64,000 nucleotides of DNA from a virus: the IMG/VR virus record IMGVR_UViG_3300032223_002784, positions 27,985 to 91,984 of that record; one strand, 5' to 3'. The notes under the pieces are model-generated. The model saw only the letters and a program-made list of their open reading frames with translations. It was not told the DNA's origin and searched no databases. The position numbers and the translations under genes were made by a program. Below are positions 7,903 to 18,000 of the stretch, piece by piece (position 1 is the stretch's first letter; every line of letters begins with the position of its first letter).

Positions 7903-8184
7903 TTACTTGGTTATAGTAGAGGCTGTTTTGTCTGCTGCTGCTTGAGCTGACAATTCTGCTGCCTGAGCTGCTTCAAGAGATTTAATCTCATTTTGCAAAA
8001 CTAACTTTTGAGAAGCAATACTTGCAAGTTGTAAATTTACGCCATCAATGTTTGATTGATTTGGAATTGTTACTGCTTGAGACTCAAGTAGGCTAATCTG
8101 TTGATTATACTCAGAATATAGGATATTCTTCAAGTGTTGCTGCACAATTGTGAGCTTGTCTTCTACGCTTAATTCTAGATTCAT
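7903..8184 (-). CDS. Coiled-coil protein, alanine-rich tail
   Basis: A 93-residue helical protein. The N-terminal part (SVEDKLTIVQQHLKNILYSE) and the C-terminal part (VLQNEIKSLEAAQAAELSAQ) have heptad spacing. It has one of the best ribosome-binding sites in the window (AAGGAGG, 7 bases before ATG) and a strong promoter, so it is probably abundant. A structural or scaffold-like role is possible, but no family is recognised. Confidence 0.75.
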   Translation of the reverse strand: MNLELSVEDKLTIVQQHLKNILYSEYNQQISLLESQAVTIPNQSNIDGVNLQLASIASQKLVLQNEIKSLEAAQAAELSAQAAADKTASTITK

Positions 8185-8202
8185 TTTGTTTCCTCCTTTC
8201 TT

Positions 8203-8232
8203 ATTATACCATTATAGCTTACTTTGAGTCAA
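8203..8232 (-). promoter_or_regulatory. Strong extended -10 promoter
   Basis: The minus strand reads TTGACT (8232-8227), an 18-base spacer ending TGG, and TATAAT (8208-8203). It lies inside the 3' end of the glycosyltransferase gene and drives the coiled-coil genes downstream. Both hexamers are near consensus. Confidence 0.7.
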
Positions 8233-9124
8233 CTAAGACTTCTCTGTTTTCAAAGTCTAACCCCGCAAAAAGGCCATATTCAGATAAAGACCTTTCCTCG
8301 CCTAAATGTAATTTTCCAACTTTTTTAAAGACAAAAGTATCTATAATTTCTTTTTTAGAGATTACATCAATTTCTGCAAATTGATCTTGAAAATCAGACC
8401 ATATTAACCTTCTCATATTTTTAGGCGGGTTTGTGTGGTCAAAGTATAAATGCGACATAAATTGTTTTGTTGGAACCACTGGGGTAAATCCGTTAGTATA
8501 TGCCCTTGCTGCAATAAAAATTTCTTCTCCATAAAAAGCTATGTCTGTATTGGGTGTTATAAATGGCCCAACTGTAAAAACAGAGCCACCTGAGATTGAT
8601 CTTGAAAAAATGTTGTCTTTTGGGTTTGGCATAGCTGTTTGTGTTGGTATCATTATATCTTTAAACTGTTGTACATTTTCATGAAAACTAATTTCTGAAA
8701 CTGAATTTCCACGATCTTCGTCTATTGAGAAATCATCATTATACCAATAGTTTTTTGGATAATTAGTTATTAATGGTTTTTTAATTCCCATAGACTGATA
8801 TTCTTGTGTAAGATTAACTAAATATTCATCCCATCCATCTATAAATCTGCTATGTGAATCTATTTGAAAATAATAATCTTCTCCGTTATAAAAACTATGA
8901 GCTATTGATCTTCCAACTCCCAGCCCTATATTCTCTGGAGCCTTGCTTACTTTATACTTTACACATTCTAGTTCTGGTATAGTAATTTCTTGTTTTTCAA
9001 AATAACAAAGATGTACTCCAAAATTAATTTGATATTTTCCAGAACTTTTATTTATAGCATCCCTGATAGTTCTAGGTAACTCAAAATCATGATATGCAGC
9101 TAATTGAATAAATATACTTTTCAT
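8219..9124 (-). CDS. Glycosyltransferase, GlcNAc-transferase-like (GT-A fold)
   Basis: A 301-residue protein that resembles the UDP-GlcNAc:polypeptide transferase family (Pfam GlcNAc, GT60-like). It opens MKSIFIQLAAYHDFELPRTI. It continues with LGVGRSIAHSFYNGEDYYFQ and the metal-binding D89-x-H91 motif (IDSHSRF). A later segment, FITPNTDIAFYGEEIFIAAR, matches the family's second conserved block. It would add sugar to a protein, DNA or surface glycan; the acceptor is not evident. It overlaps the second glycosyltransferase by four bases and lies beside the giant adhesin genes, so virion protein glycosylation is a reasonable guess. Confidence 0.82.
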   Translation of the reverse strand: MKSIFIQLAAYHDFELPRTIRDAINKSSGKYQINFGVHLCYFEKQEITIPELECVKYKVSKAPENIGLGVGRSIAHSFYNGEDYYFQIDSHSRFIDGWDEYLVNLTQEYQSMGIKKPLITNYPKNYWYNDDFSIDEDRGNSVSEISFHENVQQFKDIMIPTQTAMPNPKDNIFSRSISGGSVFTVGPFITPNTDIAFYGEEIFIAARAYTNGFTPVVPTKQFMSHLYFDHTNPPKNMRRLIWSDFQDQFAEIDVISKKEIIDTFVFKKVGKLHLGEERSLSEYGLFAGLDFENREVLVDSK

Positions 9125-10101
9125 AAATTTTCTCCGTATGGTTGCTCTTTATTATACTTTATTTGTGGTATTCCAGCAAATACTTCTGGCAAAGGTTCGT
9201 TGTTAAATGTGGGTTTTTTAAATAATTCTGGGTTTTCTTCACCCATTTTTTTTCTTTTTAAATAAAGATTAATACAGTATGCTGCTGCTGAGTTGCCTGC
9301 CTGATATTCTAGGTTATTATATGACCCGTATCTTGCTTGAAACTTAGAGTATATAAAATCGTGATGATAACAATGAAAATGATAATAGTTTTTGTAATAA
9401 TCTAACCAGTCAGATCCAGAATCAATGGTATCAATTACCTTAACATTTTTTTCTTTATATACAGAAGACAAGATTATTTCTGCTGCGTACAATGAACATA
9501 CGCCAGTGCTTAAGCCTATTGTTCCTCTAAAAAAGGATTTGCCCCATTCACCATCATCATGCCATCCATAATATATATTTTTACAAAGATCATCTGATAA
9601 CCTCATAATTTCTATTAAATTTTCTTTTGAACAAATTATTGTTGGACCCATATCGCTTATTCTTTTATACTCTGGATAACCAAACATTCTGGCTGCAACA
9701 TAATAGTCTTTTATTTGATTTTCATTTGTCGTATAGTTCCCTCTTCCAATATATATATCATGTTTATTAAATGGAAATTCATTCATTTTTGAAGTAAATA
9801 AAACATCTGTATCTGTTTTACAAACATAGTCATATTCTTCAAGATATTCTGGTTTATCATATGGAAAAACTAAAGATTTAGCAAAACTATAATCTTTATA
9901 ATATTTTTTTTCTGGAACAATATATTTAAATACTTTAACATTTGTGTATAAATCTATATAATCCGCTACATCTGGATGAGCATAAATTATAAAAGTAAAT
10001 CTTTCATCTAAATCCTGACCGCTAAAAGTCATTAGATTGCATTCGTCTATAAATTTATTATTCCAAAATTCATCAACATATGCTGTTATTGCAATTTTCA
10101 T
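9121..10101 (-). CDS. Putative glycosyltransferase with DTD motif
   Basis: A 326-residue protein of GT-A type. It starts MKIAITAYVDEFWNNKFIDE. The metal/nucleotide-sugar motif D97-T-D99 sits in YDYVCKTDTDVLF, and histidine-rich segments follow later (FHCYHHDFIYSKF). I chose the ATG at 10101, with GGGG upstream and a four-base overlap with the preceding mini-gene stop. A longer frame would begin 33 bases earlier but has no ribosome-binding site. It forms an overlapping pair with the GlcNAc-transferase-like gene. Acceptor unknown. Confidence 0.7.
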   Translation of the reverse strand: MKIAITAYVDEFWNNKFIDECNLMTFSGQDLDERFTFIIYAHPDVADYIDLYTNVKVFKYIVPEKKYYKDYSFAKSLVFPYDKPEYLEEYDYVCKTDTDVLFTSKMNEFPFNKHDIYIGRGNYTTNENQIKDYYVAARMFGYPEYKRISDMGPTIICSKENLIEIMRLSDDLCKNIYYGWHDDGEWGKSFFRGTIGLSTGVCSLYAAEIILSSVYKEKNVKVIDTIDSGSDWLDYYKNYYHFHCYHHDFIYSKFQARYGSYNNLEYQAGNSAAAYCINLYLKRKKMGEENPELFKKPTFNNEPLPEVFAGIPQIKYNKEQPYGENL

Positions 10102-10193
10102 TTTAACCCCAAATTGCTGATGCACAAGTTGCATAAACCATTTGGATCTATTTGCGCCATACTTATTGGAAAAAAGTATTTATTATTATTCAT
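10098..10193 (-). pseudogene. 31-residue frame resembling a truncated radical-SAM N-terminus
   Basis: An open frame from ATG at 10193 to TGA at 10098 encodes a peptide containing MAQIDPNGLCNLCISN. The stretch looks like the start of a radical SAM protein, where a line such as IDPNGKCNLxCxxC carries the iron-sulfur cysteines. Here only two cysteines are present before the stop. The stop overlaps the ATG of the glycosyltransferase (ATGA). It has no ribosome-binding site. It could be a decayed remnant or a leader peptide for translational coupling. Recognition is weak. Confidence 0.3.
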
Positions 10194-10277
10194 TTTATTG
10201 AATCACTGGTCCTTGTCTGTTAATGTATATTTGTAGTGTTGTGTAAAAATCTTATATGAATGAAGAATCATTATTTA

Positions 10278-13200
10278 TTATCCTACAGCTCCAACATATG
10301 CTGAAGCACCTGCACTATTTTTTGCACGTACATAAATTCTTACCCATTTATAGCTTCCAGTAGTTTGTGTACCCGCTAAAGAAAGTCCAGCTGTTGTGCC
10401 TGGTGAAGTTGGTGTTGCGTTTGTATAAACATTAGAAAATGGACCTGCCTGTAACATTCCGCATTGTACATAAAAGTCATATCCCGTAGCTGCACTATGT
10501 GTTGAATCAACTGTTGGTGCTGACCAACTTGCACTAAATGGTAAAGTTACTCCCGATGCTGCTGAACTGGCTGTCAAATTATTTACCGTATTTGGTATAG
10601 TGATAGGTGCTGCAGTAGTAGTTGTAGTTGGTGCTGCAGTAGTAGTTGTAGTAGTTGTAGTAGTGGTTGTAGTAGTTGGTGCTGCAGTAGTAGTTGTAGT
10701 GGTTGTAGTAGTAGTTGTAGTAGTGGTGGTTGCACTAGTAGTAGCACCACCTAAACTTACCCAGGATCCATTTCCATTATAATTAACTCCTCTAACCCAG
10801 TAGTATCTTGTTGTTGCAGCTGCTAAGGAGTCAACATATGAGCTTGCCGTATCTAGTGCTGTGTAGGTTGCAGCTGTTGAAGAAATTGGTGCAGAGTTAA
10901 TTGAAGATGAATAAATATCATATCTAGCAGCTGTAGCTGGGGAAGTATTATGAATATTGTTTTTAATGGTAGACCAATAGTTATATGTAGAATCATTATA
11001 TTGGGTCCATGAAGGTGTAAGAGTAGTTGTACCTATTGTTACTCCTTTGGATGTTGGTGATTGTGGAGCACCAGGATAGAACCAGTTTGCCGTTGTTCCT
11101 GTTTGACCACTAACATTTGAATATGTTGTTGTGCTGTTTTGCCCTGTACCATTTGGACCACTCCATCCAGTTGCTACCATATAATAATATCCAGCTTCTG
11201 GTATATCGTATAACTTATTTAACGATGTATCTATTGTTCCAGAATCATATAATAAATAAGTGTTTACATTTCCATATGAAGAAACCCCGCCACCATTTGT
11301 AGCTCTATATATTGAGACTACAATACTAGAAGCATTTGTTGATGAAACAGATATGTATCCTTGTGTACCAGAAACTCCTGAAGAGCCCTGAATAACTACA
11401 AATGTAGGTGCTGATGGAATAACAGAATATGTTGCATTAAATGACCCTAGGCCTCCTGCTGCTGTTGCATAGCTTGGAGTAATTGCTGTTGTTGTTGGCA
11501 GAGTTCCTAAATTTGTATTAGTTCCAGTTCCATCTGTTGTTGAATATGCAGTTACATTGTTTAATGTAAATGTTCCTCCATTTGCAGTCATATCTAATGT
11601 AAAGGTTGTACCTGTTTGAGAAGCACTTGTAAATGTTCCATTTCCAGAAGTGGCTCCAGATATTGTATAATTTACTTTATAGCTTCCAGCATTTGTTGCT
11701 GATGCCCAGCTTACTCCCGCCACCTTGTTAGCTCCAACTGCAGTTATAGTGGCATAAAAAGTTCCAGAATTAGTTATGGGCCAGTAATCATCATATGTTC
11801 CATTCCCTTGGCCTAATGACGTAGATGTAGATAAAAAATCAGTTGCTGTATGACCCGTAGATATATATGGGGATAAAACTGTATAGTTTCCATTGCTAAA
11901 ACTTGTTCCATAAATAGTTTCTGTATATGAAGATGTATTAGATGGCTTTGAACCAACAACCCAATCCAACATAACAGCATTTATATAAGTTGATCCAGTT
12001 CCTTGAACTATTGTTGGTGTACTTGGAGTTGTTGGTGCAGTACTTGCATTGTACACATTATTAATTGTAAATGCACCCACAGGTGCAACAGGAACTGCTG
12101 TCTGATTTAGTTGTGAACCAGAATACGATAGTCCTGTAGCATATTTATATTTTGGAGTAACATAAACAGTATATGTTGATCCATTCGTTAATCCCGTTGG
12201 CGAAACAGATGTTAGGGTTGAATCTGTAAGTGGATATCCAGTTAGTGATGTTCCTAAGTTATTTCTAACATCTATGTCATAAACATTTGCAGTGGTGGAA
12301 GACCATCCTTGAGTAAATGTACCTGATCCTTGAGTTTGAGTTCCCCACGATATTGTTGGAAAATCTTGTCCAGTAGGTACTATCCCACCTGAGAATGCTG
12401 CACTTCCAGGAACCCCCTGCATTGATGAGCCTGTATATGGATACATATCTGTTGTTGTAGTATAAGAACTTCCTGGTGATGCTGTAAAGACATAAGCGGT
12501 ATTAGCACTTGTATTCACATAATTTGTAATGTTTGGCAAATAAACAGACACGCCTGCGCCACTTATATAATAATATCCATAGATGTTAACAGAAAGAGTA
12601 TTTGTTCCTGTTGTATAATAAGTCCATGTATTTCCAGATGTGAAACTTTTTATTACTATATTACTAATATTTCCTGGTGGCCCTGGCGTAATAGCTGATC
12701 CCATATATATCCATCCAGAGTACCCAAGAACGGGATCATTATTTCTTCCTCGTACCCAATAATAATAAGTAGTATTTCCAGTAAGTGGCACCACTGTATC
12801 AGTAAATGTATTGTTTGTCGTATAAGATCCAATTGGAAGAGTTCCAGTAGCGGTAACACTTGAAGATGGTGTTGTAGCTGATGAAGAACCATAATATTCA
12901 AGAGTATTATTATTACTTTGAAATGTTACGTTATCTCCTAAATAGCTACTTTGAGCTACTAATTTCCAGTTTGACGGAATATAACTTAAAGTTATTCCTA
13001 GGGAAGTTGTAGCTGCAACTGATTGTGATGAAGTTCCTATTGGCACTCCAGGATAAAATATATTTGTGTTATATATTGTAGAATAATCGCTTGTAGTTCC
13101 ATGAGAATTAGTAGCCGTTACATACATATAATAATATCCATAACTTGGTATACTATAAATTAATGTCCCAGTGCTTGATGTGGCTGTATCATATGTTGTC

Positions 13201-15041
13201 TGTGTTGCCCAGCTACTACTACCTGATCTATATATAGTCGCAGTCATAGATGTTGCGCCTGTTGCGGTAGCTTTTATATAACCATTATTACCAATAAGTC
13301 CACTTAAGCCTTGGCTATATGTAAATTGCAATGTTCCAGGTGCGGGTGTAGAGTTATATGGTCCATATGAGGCACTTCTTATTCCTACCCCCGCTGCGTT
13401 ATAAGCGATAACACTATAATAATATGAGCCAGCTGGCAATCCCGTATAATTAATTGCACTATTATTTGTTGTTTTTGTTGTTCCTATGTTAGTCCAGGGA
13501 CCGCTAGAAGCAGAAGAATAAGATAATTGATAATATGAAGAAGAATAAAGACTTCCCCAAGTTACGTCTGCAGCTTGATCTGCTGTCCAGGTCATAACAG
13601 TAATTGATTGTTGCTCTGGTAAATCATACATTAATTGAGGAATATTATAATAAAAATCGGAATATGCCCCACTTGTTCCATTTTCTGCTATTGTTTCGCT
13701 TGTAATATATTTACCACCACTTGTTACTCCTCCCGCTCCTGTTGCAGTTGTATATTGATATGCTGGAAGAATAAATGAGTGATTTTGGTTTTGAGATGTA
13801 TCAAGCCCACCTGCAGAATAAAATATTCCAGGTACGGGGACATATGTTGTATAAACTTTTCCAGATGAGTTTGTGATATACCCTCCCGTTCCATTTGTTG
13901 TCACCGTTGAAGAATTCAGCCAATATGGAAGCCACGACACTGCATATGTACCGCTTGGTGCTGGAGTCCAAGTTCCTGTATTAATATTTACTGTTCCCCC
14001 AGCAGTGAAAGATATTGCAGAATTTGTTTTAGCAGAATCATAAATATAACCTACTGGCGAACTTGCCGTCATTGTTGGAGCAGTTACAACTACTGGAGGA
14101 GAACTCATCAAACTTGTTGATCCAAAAGCAATTACTGGTGATCCAGAATAATCTGTACCGCTATTATATTCTGTTTCAATAACATAAAAATAATTATTCA
14201 AATCTGTAGTTGTATTTGTTGTATATGTTGATATTAATTGCATATTTGTTGCATTCCATCCCTGAGATATTCCTATCCCAGAAGTTATTGGAGTAGCATT
14301 TGACACTATGCTTGCAGCATCAGTATATAGAGTTGTACTTTTATACCATTTAACTGTTCCCCTTGATGCATCTGTTGCATATGGTTCGGTATTATCCCAG
14401 TTAGCGGTCCATGTTATTGTTGCCCCAGGCTTTAAGGTTCCAGTAGAGTATGTAAACCCATAATTAGTATTTGAAGGAGATTGAGAAACAACCCATACTT
14501 TATACCAACCTGTTGATTGTAAATCAACCCCTGGAATATTTTGTGTATTATTATCAGTTATTTCAAAATCTAAATACTGCCCAGCCCATTGTGAGTTAAT
14601 GGTAAGTCCATTATAATTTTTTGTTCTTAAATCAACTTTTACAGCTGAAGAATACGTTCCAGATAACGGTGATCCTGTTGTGTAATCTGTTGGAATAGTT
14701 AAAGTTCCACCCGTTGAAGTGCTATTTAATAAAACACGATATGCATAGCTTGTGCCCGTAAAACCAGTATTGTCCCATGTACCATTTAATCCATAAAGTA
14801 TATTGCCAGCGGTGGTGAGTCTTACATAAGTATTTACATATACGGGTGATCCAGTAGTGCTAGTTGAAAACCAGGGGGAAACTGTTGTATACGGACCTAC
14901 TTTTGGCCAAAATTGTTTCCAAACTCCTACTGCAGTTTTTATATATAATCTTTTTGCAGGAGACCATGTACTTACTGCTGTTTTAATAAAGAATTTTTTA
15001 GTTGTTGTCCATGTATTTGTTGCTGTTTTAAAATATAACAT
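10278..15041 (-). CDS. Giant tail fibre/adhesin with Fn3-like domains and poly-threonine linker
   Basis: A 1,587-residue virion protein, likely on the tail tip or fibre. The N-terminus has three short repeats of about 16 residues (TATNTWTTTKKFF, TAVSTWSPAKRLY, TAVGVWKQFW), like the capping region of other minor tail proteins. A long series of beta-sandwich repeats rich in Thr, Ser, Tyr and Gly follows. Several have fibronectin-III features (PGAPQSPTSKGV, YYWVRGVNYNGNGSWVSLGG). Near residue 1440-1490 a linker of Thr runs interrupted by AAP separates a last Fn3-like domain (SWSAPTVDS to VRIYVRAKNSAG). The start directly follows the stop of the 2,313-residue gene. It probably binds host-surface glycans. 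The glycosyltransferase genes follow downstream. Confidence 0.85.
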   Translation of the reverse strand: MLYFKTATNTWTTTKKFFIKTAVSTWSPAKRLYIKTAVGVWKQFWPKVGPYTTVSPWFSTSTTGSPVYVNTYVRLTTAGNILYGLNGTWDNTGFTGTSYAYRVLLNSTSTGGTLTIPTDYTTGSPLSGTYSSAVKVDLRTKNYNGLTINSQWAGQYLDFEITDNNTQNIPGVDLQSTGWYKVWVVSQSPSNTNYGFTYSTGTLKPGATITWTANWDNTEPYATDASRGTVKWYKSTTLYTDAASIVSNATPITSGIGISQGWNATNMQLISTYTTNTTTDLNNYFYVIETEYNSGTDYSGSPVIAFGSTSLMSSPPVVVTAPTMTASSPVGYIYDSAKTNSAISFTAGGTVNINTGTWTPAPSGTYAVSWLPYWLNSSTVTTNGTGGYITNSSGKVYTTYVPVPGIFYSAGGLDTSQNQNHSFILPAYQYTTATGAGGVTSGGKYITSETIAENGTSGAYSDFYYNIPQLMYDLPEQQSITVMTWTADQAADVTWGSLYSSSYYQLSYSSASSGPWTNIGTTKTTNNSAINYTGLPAGSYYYSVIAYNAAGVGIRSASYGPYNSTPAPGTLQFTYSQGLSGLIGNNGYIKATATGATSMTATIYRSGSSSWATQTTYDTATSSTGTLIYSIPSYGYYYMYVTATNSHGTTSDYSTIYNTNIFYPGVPIGTSSQSVAATTSLGITLSYIPSNWKLVAQSSYLGDNVTFQSNNNTLEYYGSSSATTPSSSVTATGTLPIGSYTTNNTFTDTVVPLTGNTTYYYWVRGRNNDPVLGYSGWIYMGSAITPGPPGNISNIVIKSFTSGNTWTYYTTGTNTLSVNIYGYYYISGAGVSVYLPNITNYVNTSANTAYVFTASPGSSYTTTTDMYPYTGSSMQGVPGSAAFSGGIVPTGQDFPTISWGTQTQGSGTFTQGWSSTTANVYDIDVRNNLGTSLTGYPLTDSTLTSVSPTGLTNGSTYTVYVTPKYKYATGLSYSGSQLNQTAVPVAPVGAFTINNVYNASTAPTTPSTPTIVQGTGSTYINAVMLDWVVGSKPSNTSSYTETIYGTSFSNGNYTVLSPYISTGHTATDFLSTSTSLGQGNGTYDDYWPITNSGTFYATITAVGANKVAGVSWASATNAGSYKVNYTISGATSGNGTFTSASQTGTTFTLDMTANGGTFTLNNVTAYSTTDGTGTNTNLGTLPTTTAITPSYATAAGGLGSFNATYSVIPSAPTFVVIQGSSGVSGTQGYISVSSTNASSIVVSIYRATNGGGVSSYGNVNTYLLYDSGTIDTSLNKLYDIPEAGYYYMVATGWSGPNGTGQNSTTTYSNVSGQTGTTANWFYPGAPQSPTSKGVTIGTTTLTPSWTQYNDSTYNYWSTIKNNIHNTSPATAARYDIYSSSINSAPISSTAATYTALDTASSYVDSLAAATTRYYWVRGVNYNGNGSWVSLGGATTSATTTTTTTTTTTTTTTAAPTTTTTTTTTTTTTAAPTTTTTAAPITIPNTVNNLTASSAASGVTLPFSASWSAPTVDSTHSAATGYDFYVQCGMLQAGPFSNVYTNATPTSPGTTAGLSLAGTQTTGSYKWVRIYVRAKNSAGASAYVGAVG
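10608..10747. repeat. Trinucleotide-rich repeat coding for poly-threonine linker
   Basis: About 140 bases built from GTA, GTT and GTG units on the plus strand (ACN threonine codons on the coding strand), with GGTGCTGCA blocks encoding the AAP spacers. The AAP-(T)n unit recurs three times. Such arrays can change length by slippage, altering the linker between the last adhesin domain and the rest. Confidence 0.8.
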
Positions 15042-18000
15042 TTAGTATGATACCCACAAATCTCCTACGTACCCGCTTGAAGCTTGTGGGGTTGTTGCTG
15101 CTGGTGCATTATATATTGCATATCCACGAATTATATCTCCTGCTGTAATTCCTGCTGAAGTAACGGTGTTAGGAGCAACCATTATTGTTCTCAAGAAATT
15201 AGCATTGGTTGTCAGGGTTGAGCTTCCTGCAGCACCATCGCTTGTACCAGATTGTGAAATATCTCCATACACGCTAAGGCCATTGATTGATAATCCATTA
15301 GTTCCAAGTTTTACATACTGTGTCCCTGCATTAAAGTACTGTGTTCCGTTATTATAATAATAATATGTATTTGATGGCACGAGGGTTTGCATAACAATTC
15401 CAGTTGATGCAAAAGATTGAAAAACATTTGAGTTTGCCTGCATATAAATTCCACTTGAATTCATAGCTTGATAAACTCCTGTTGCTGCTTGCATATACAC
15501 GCTATTTGTGGTTGCTCCTGTTGGCGAACCTGTGGGTAAAGTTGGTCCAAATAAACTTATAAATGTATTTGTACTGGCACTTAGATTAATTGTACCATTA
15601 GAGAATGTAGCCCACGAACCATATGTTGTTGATGGTGTGTATGTTGTTGGATTGGTTGAAGTATATATTAATATTCCAGCAGTTGTTGGAAAGTTTGTTG
15701 ATCCCGCTTTATCAATTATCATTCCAACTGCAGGTCCACCAGAAAGTTGTAGTCCTGTTGTTGTTGCACTAATAAATGGGCTGCTTGATCCAGTGCTAAA
15801 GTAATCCCATGCACCAGTATACATACCAATTCCATTAACTCTTGTGCCATATGAATCTTTAAATCCGCCACCGCTTGCTGATGTTCCCATTGCAAGAAAT
15901 GGTGTGCCCGTAGGTGCTGTTGAATCAGTAAGAGAAGGGGACGATCCTCCCCAAGGTTGTGTACTAGTAGCTGCTGGTGCGGTTAAATAAACATTGTTAT
16001 TTCTTGTTATTAAATATGCAGTTCCAGCAACATCACCTAAAGATATCCAGTCTTTAGCTGCATCAATTGTTATAATATTTTTTGTGCTTGCTGTTCCAGC
16101 TGTTGAAACTGTAATAGCACCAGTTATATCTGCTCCTCTTGCATAAAGTTTTCCACCTAATGTGACTCTAAAAGCATTTGTTGTTGAATCACCTGCTGCA
16201 CCACCTGTTCCCGCCCAAAATACGTTAGTGCCAGTTGTTGTGGCTGCACCATATATACCAGCAGAATATCCAGCTACGCTTCCATTTGATACAGATATTG
16301 TTCCTGCAGACGAGTCTAGGGCTATATTTCCATTTCCACCAGAGGATATGCTGGCTATTTTACTTGCATTAATTGTCCATCCGCCTAGATATGCAGCAGT
16401 ACTATAAAGATTATATAGCGTTCCATCTGGGGCGGTAGATGGCGTTGTAAGTAATTGTGTTGAGGTAGAGCCAGATGTCCAAGCATATAGTCCGCTAGGA
16501 TTAAATATTAATCCTGGAGTGCCTGATGCTGGCAATGTTCCAGATGTTTGTGGAGAATATAATGAACCTCCAGATATCAATACGTTTCCAGTAAAAGATC
16601 CACCAGTTGCATTTATTGGGCCAGATAGGTATGCACTTGATGCATACAGCGTTCCATCAGTTCCAATATGTGCTCCAGATGCTGGTCTAAAGATAATTAC
16701 TGTTGATGTTGGAATATTAGCTGATACGCTTGCACTTAAAACAACTGTTGTGGATGTTACAGAGCTTACAGTGGTTCCTGCTGGCAATAATGGAATTCCC
16801 GCTGCAGTATATGCATAAACAACCATACCTGCAACTGGTGAAACTGACGCTCCATTAATTGTAGTTGCTGTAGTAGTAAATGTAAGTGTGGTTCCAGATG
16901 CAGTTGCTGCTGATGTTGTAAGCTTTAATGGCTGTACTATAGATCCAACATCTAATGTTCCACCTGTAATAATTGCATTGTTGGCATATAGCGTACCTGA
17001 AGGTGTCACTGCAAATTTAGTATTATCTCCACCTGATGCTGTTGATCCTGCCCATATAGAATATGATGCTGCTGCAAGCGAATTAATTCCAACGTATGAA
17101 CCCGCTGATCCAAGGTTTTGAATAGAATTTGTTCCAACTATCCAGTTACCAATTCTTGCATCAGTTGTGGTAAATGTTCCAGTCCCAGTAGTTACATTTC
17201 CTAGAATCTGTGTGGTTGGATTTCCAGATGAATCGTATGCAGAAATATTATTTGATTGAATTGTAACTCTTCCACCACTATTTGTTAACATGGCGGTTCC
17301 ACTATTTGCATAAGTATATGTATTTAATCCAGTTGATGCTACAGAGAATGATGTTGTTGAAGGTGCTGGGGTAGCAAGAATGGTTCCTGATGTTACATTA
17401 AATACTGAAGGATAAACTCCAACTACTGTAACTGATTGACCCGCTACAAATGTTGAAGCAGCTGCTGGAGATATAGTATATGTTGTATATGTTGTTGTAG
17501 CCACTACATTAGAAATTGTATAGCTTGTAGCAGCAATAATAGAACCAGTTGAAGAAATTAATAACGGTCCATTAAATGAACCTCTACTTGCATTAACTTG
17601 TCCCGATATATTGAGTGCATTTTGATCCCATACAACTTGATTTCCTGAAGCTCCTACTGAAAAATATCCATTTGAATACCATTGGTTGTAGTTATTAATA
17701 TACATTCCATCAAGCGACCCCGCTGCTGTTCCACTTACTGGAATATTTATAGGGTTTACGCCTTTACCAATTTTCATGGTTCCACTATTAACAGTCATTG
17801 CTCCAGCGAAATTACCTGCTGTAGCATTAATGGTTCCTGTTGCAGTCAAAGCATTTGTTGATGGGTCAAATTTAAATTGATCATTTAATGAAAAGTATCC
17901 AGCAGTGTCAATATAGAATGGAGTTCCATTGTTAAACCAAACGCCAGTACCTGAATAAAGTCTATTTACTGGTTGTGCAGTTTGTATATTGCTATATGTT

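Noticed and set aside
10600-10782. Valine-rich open frame on the plus strand opposite the poly-threonine linker
   Set aside because: It is the complement of a threonine-codon repeat in the fibre gene; no ribosome-binding site and no promoter.
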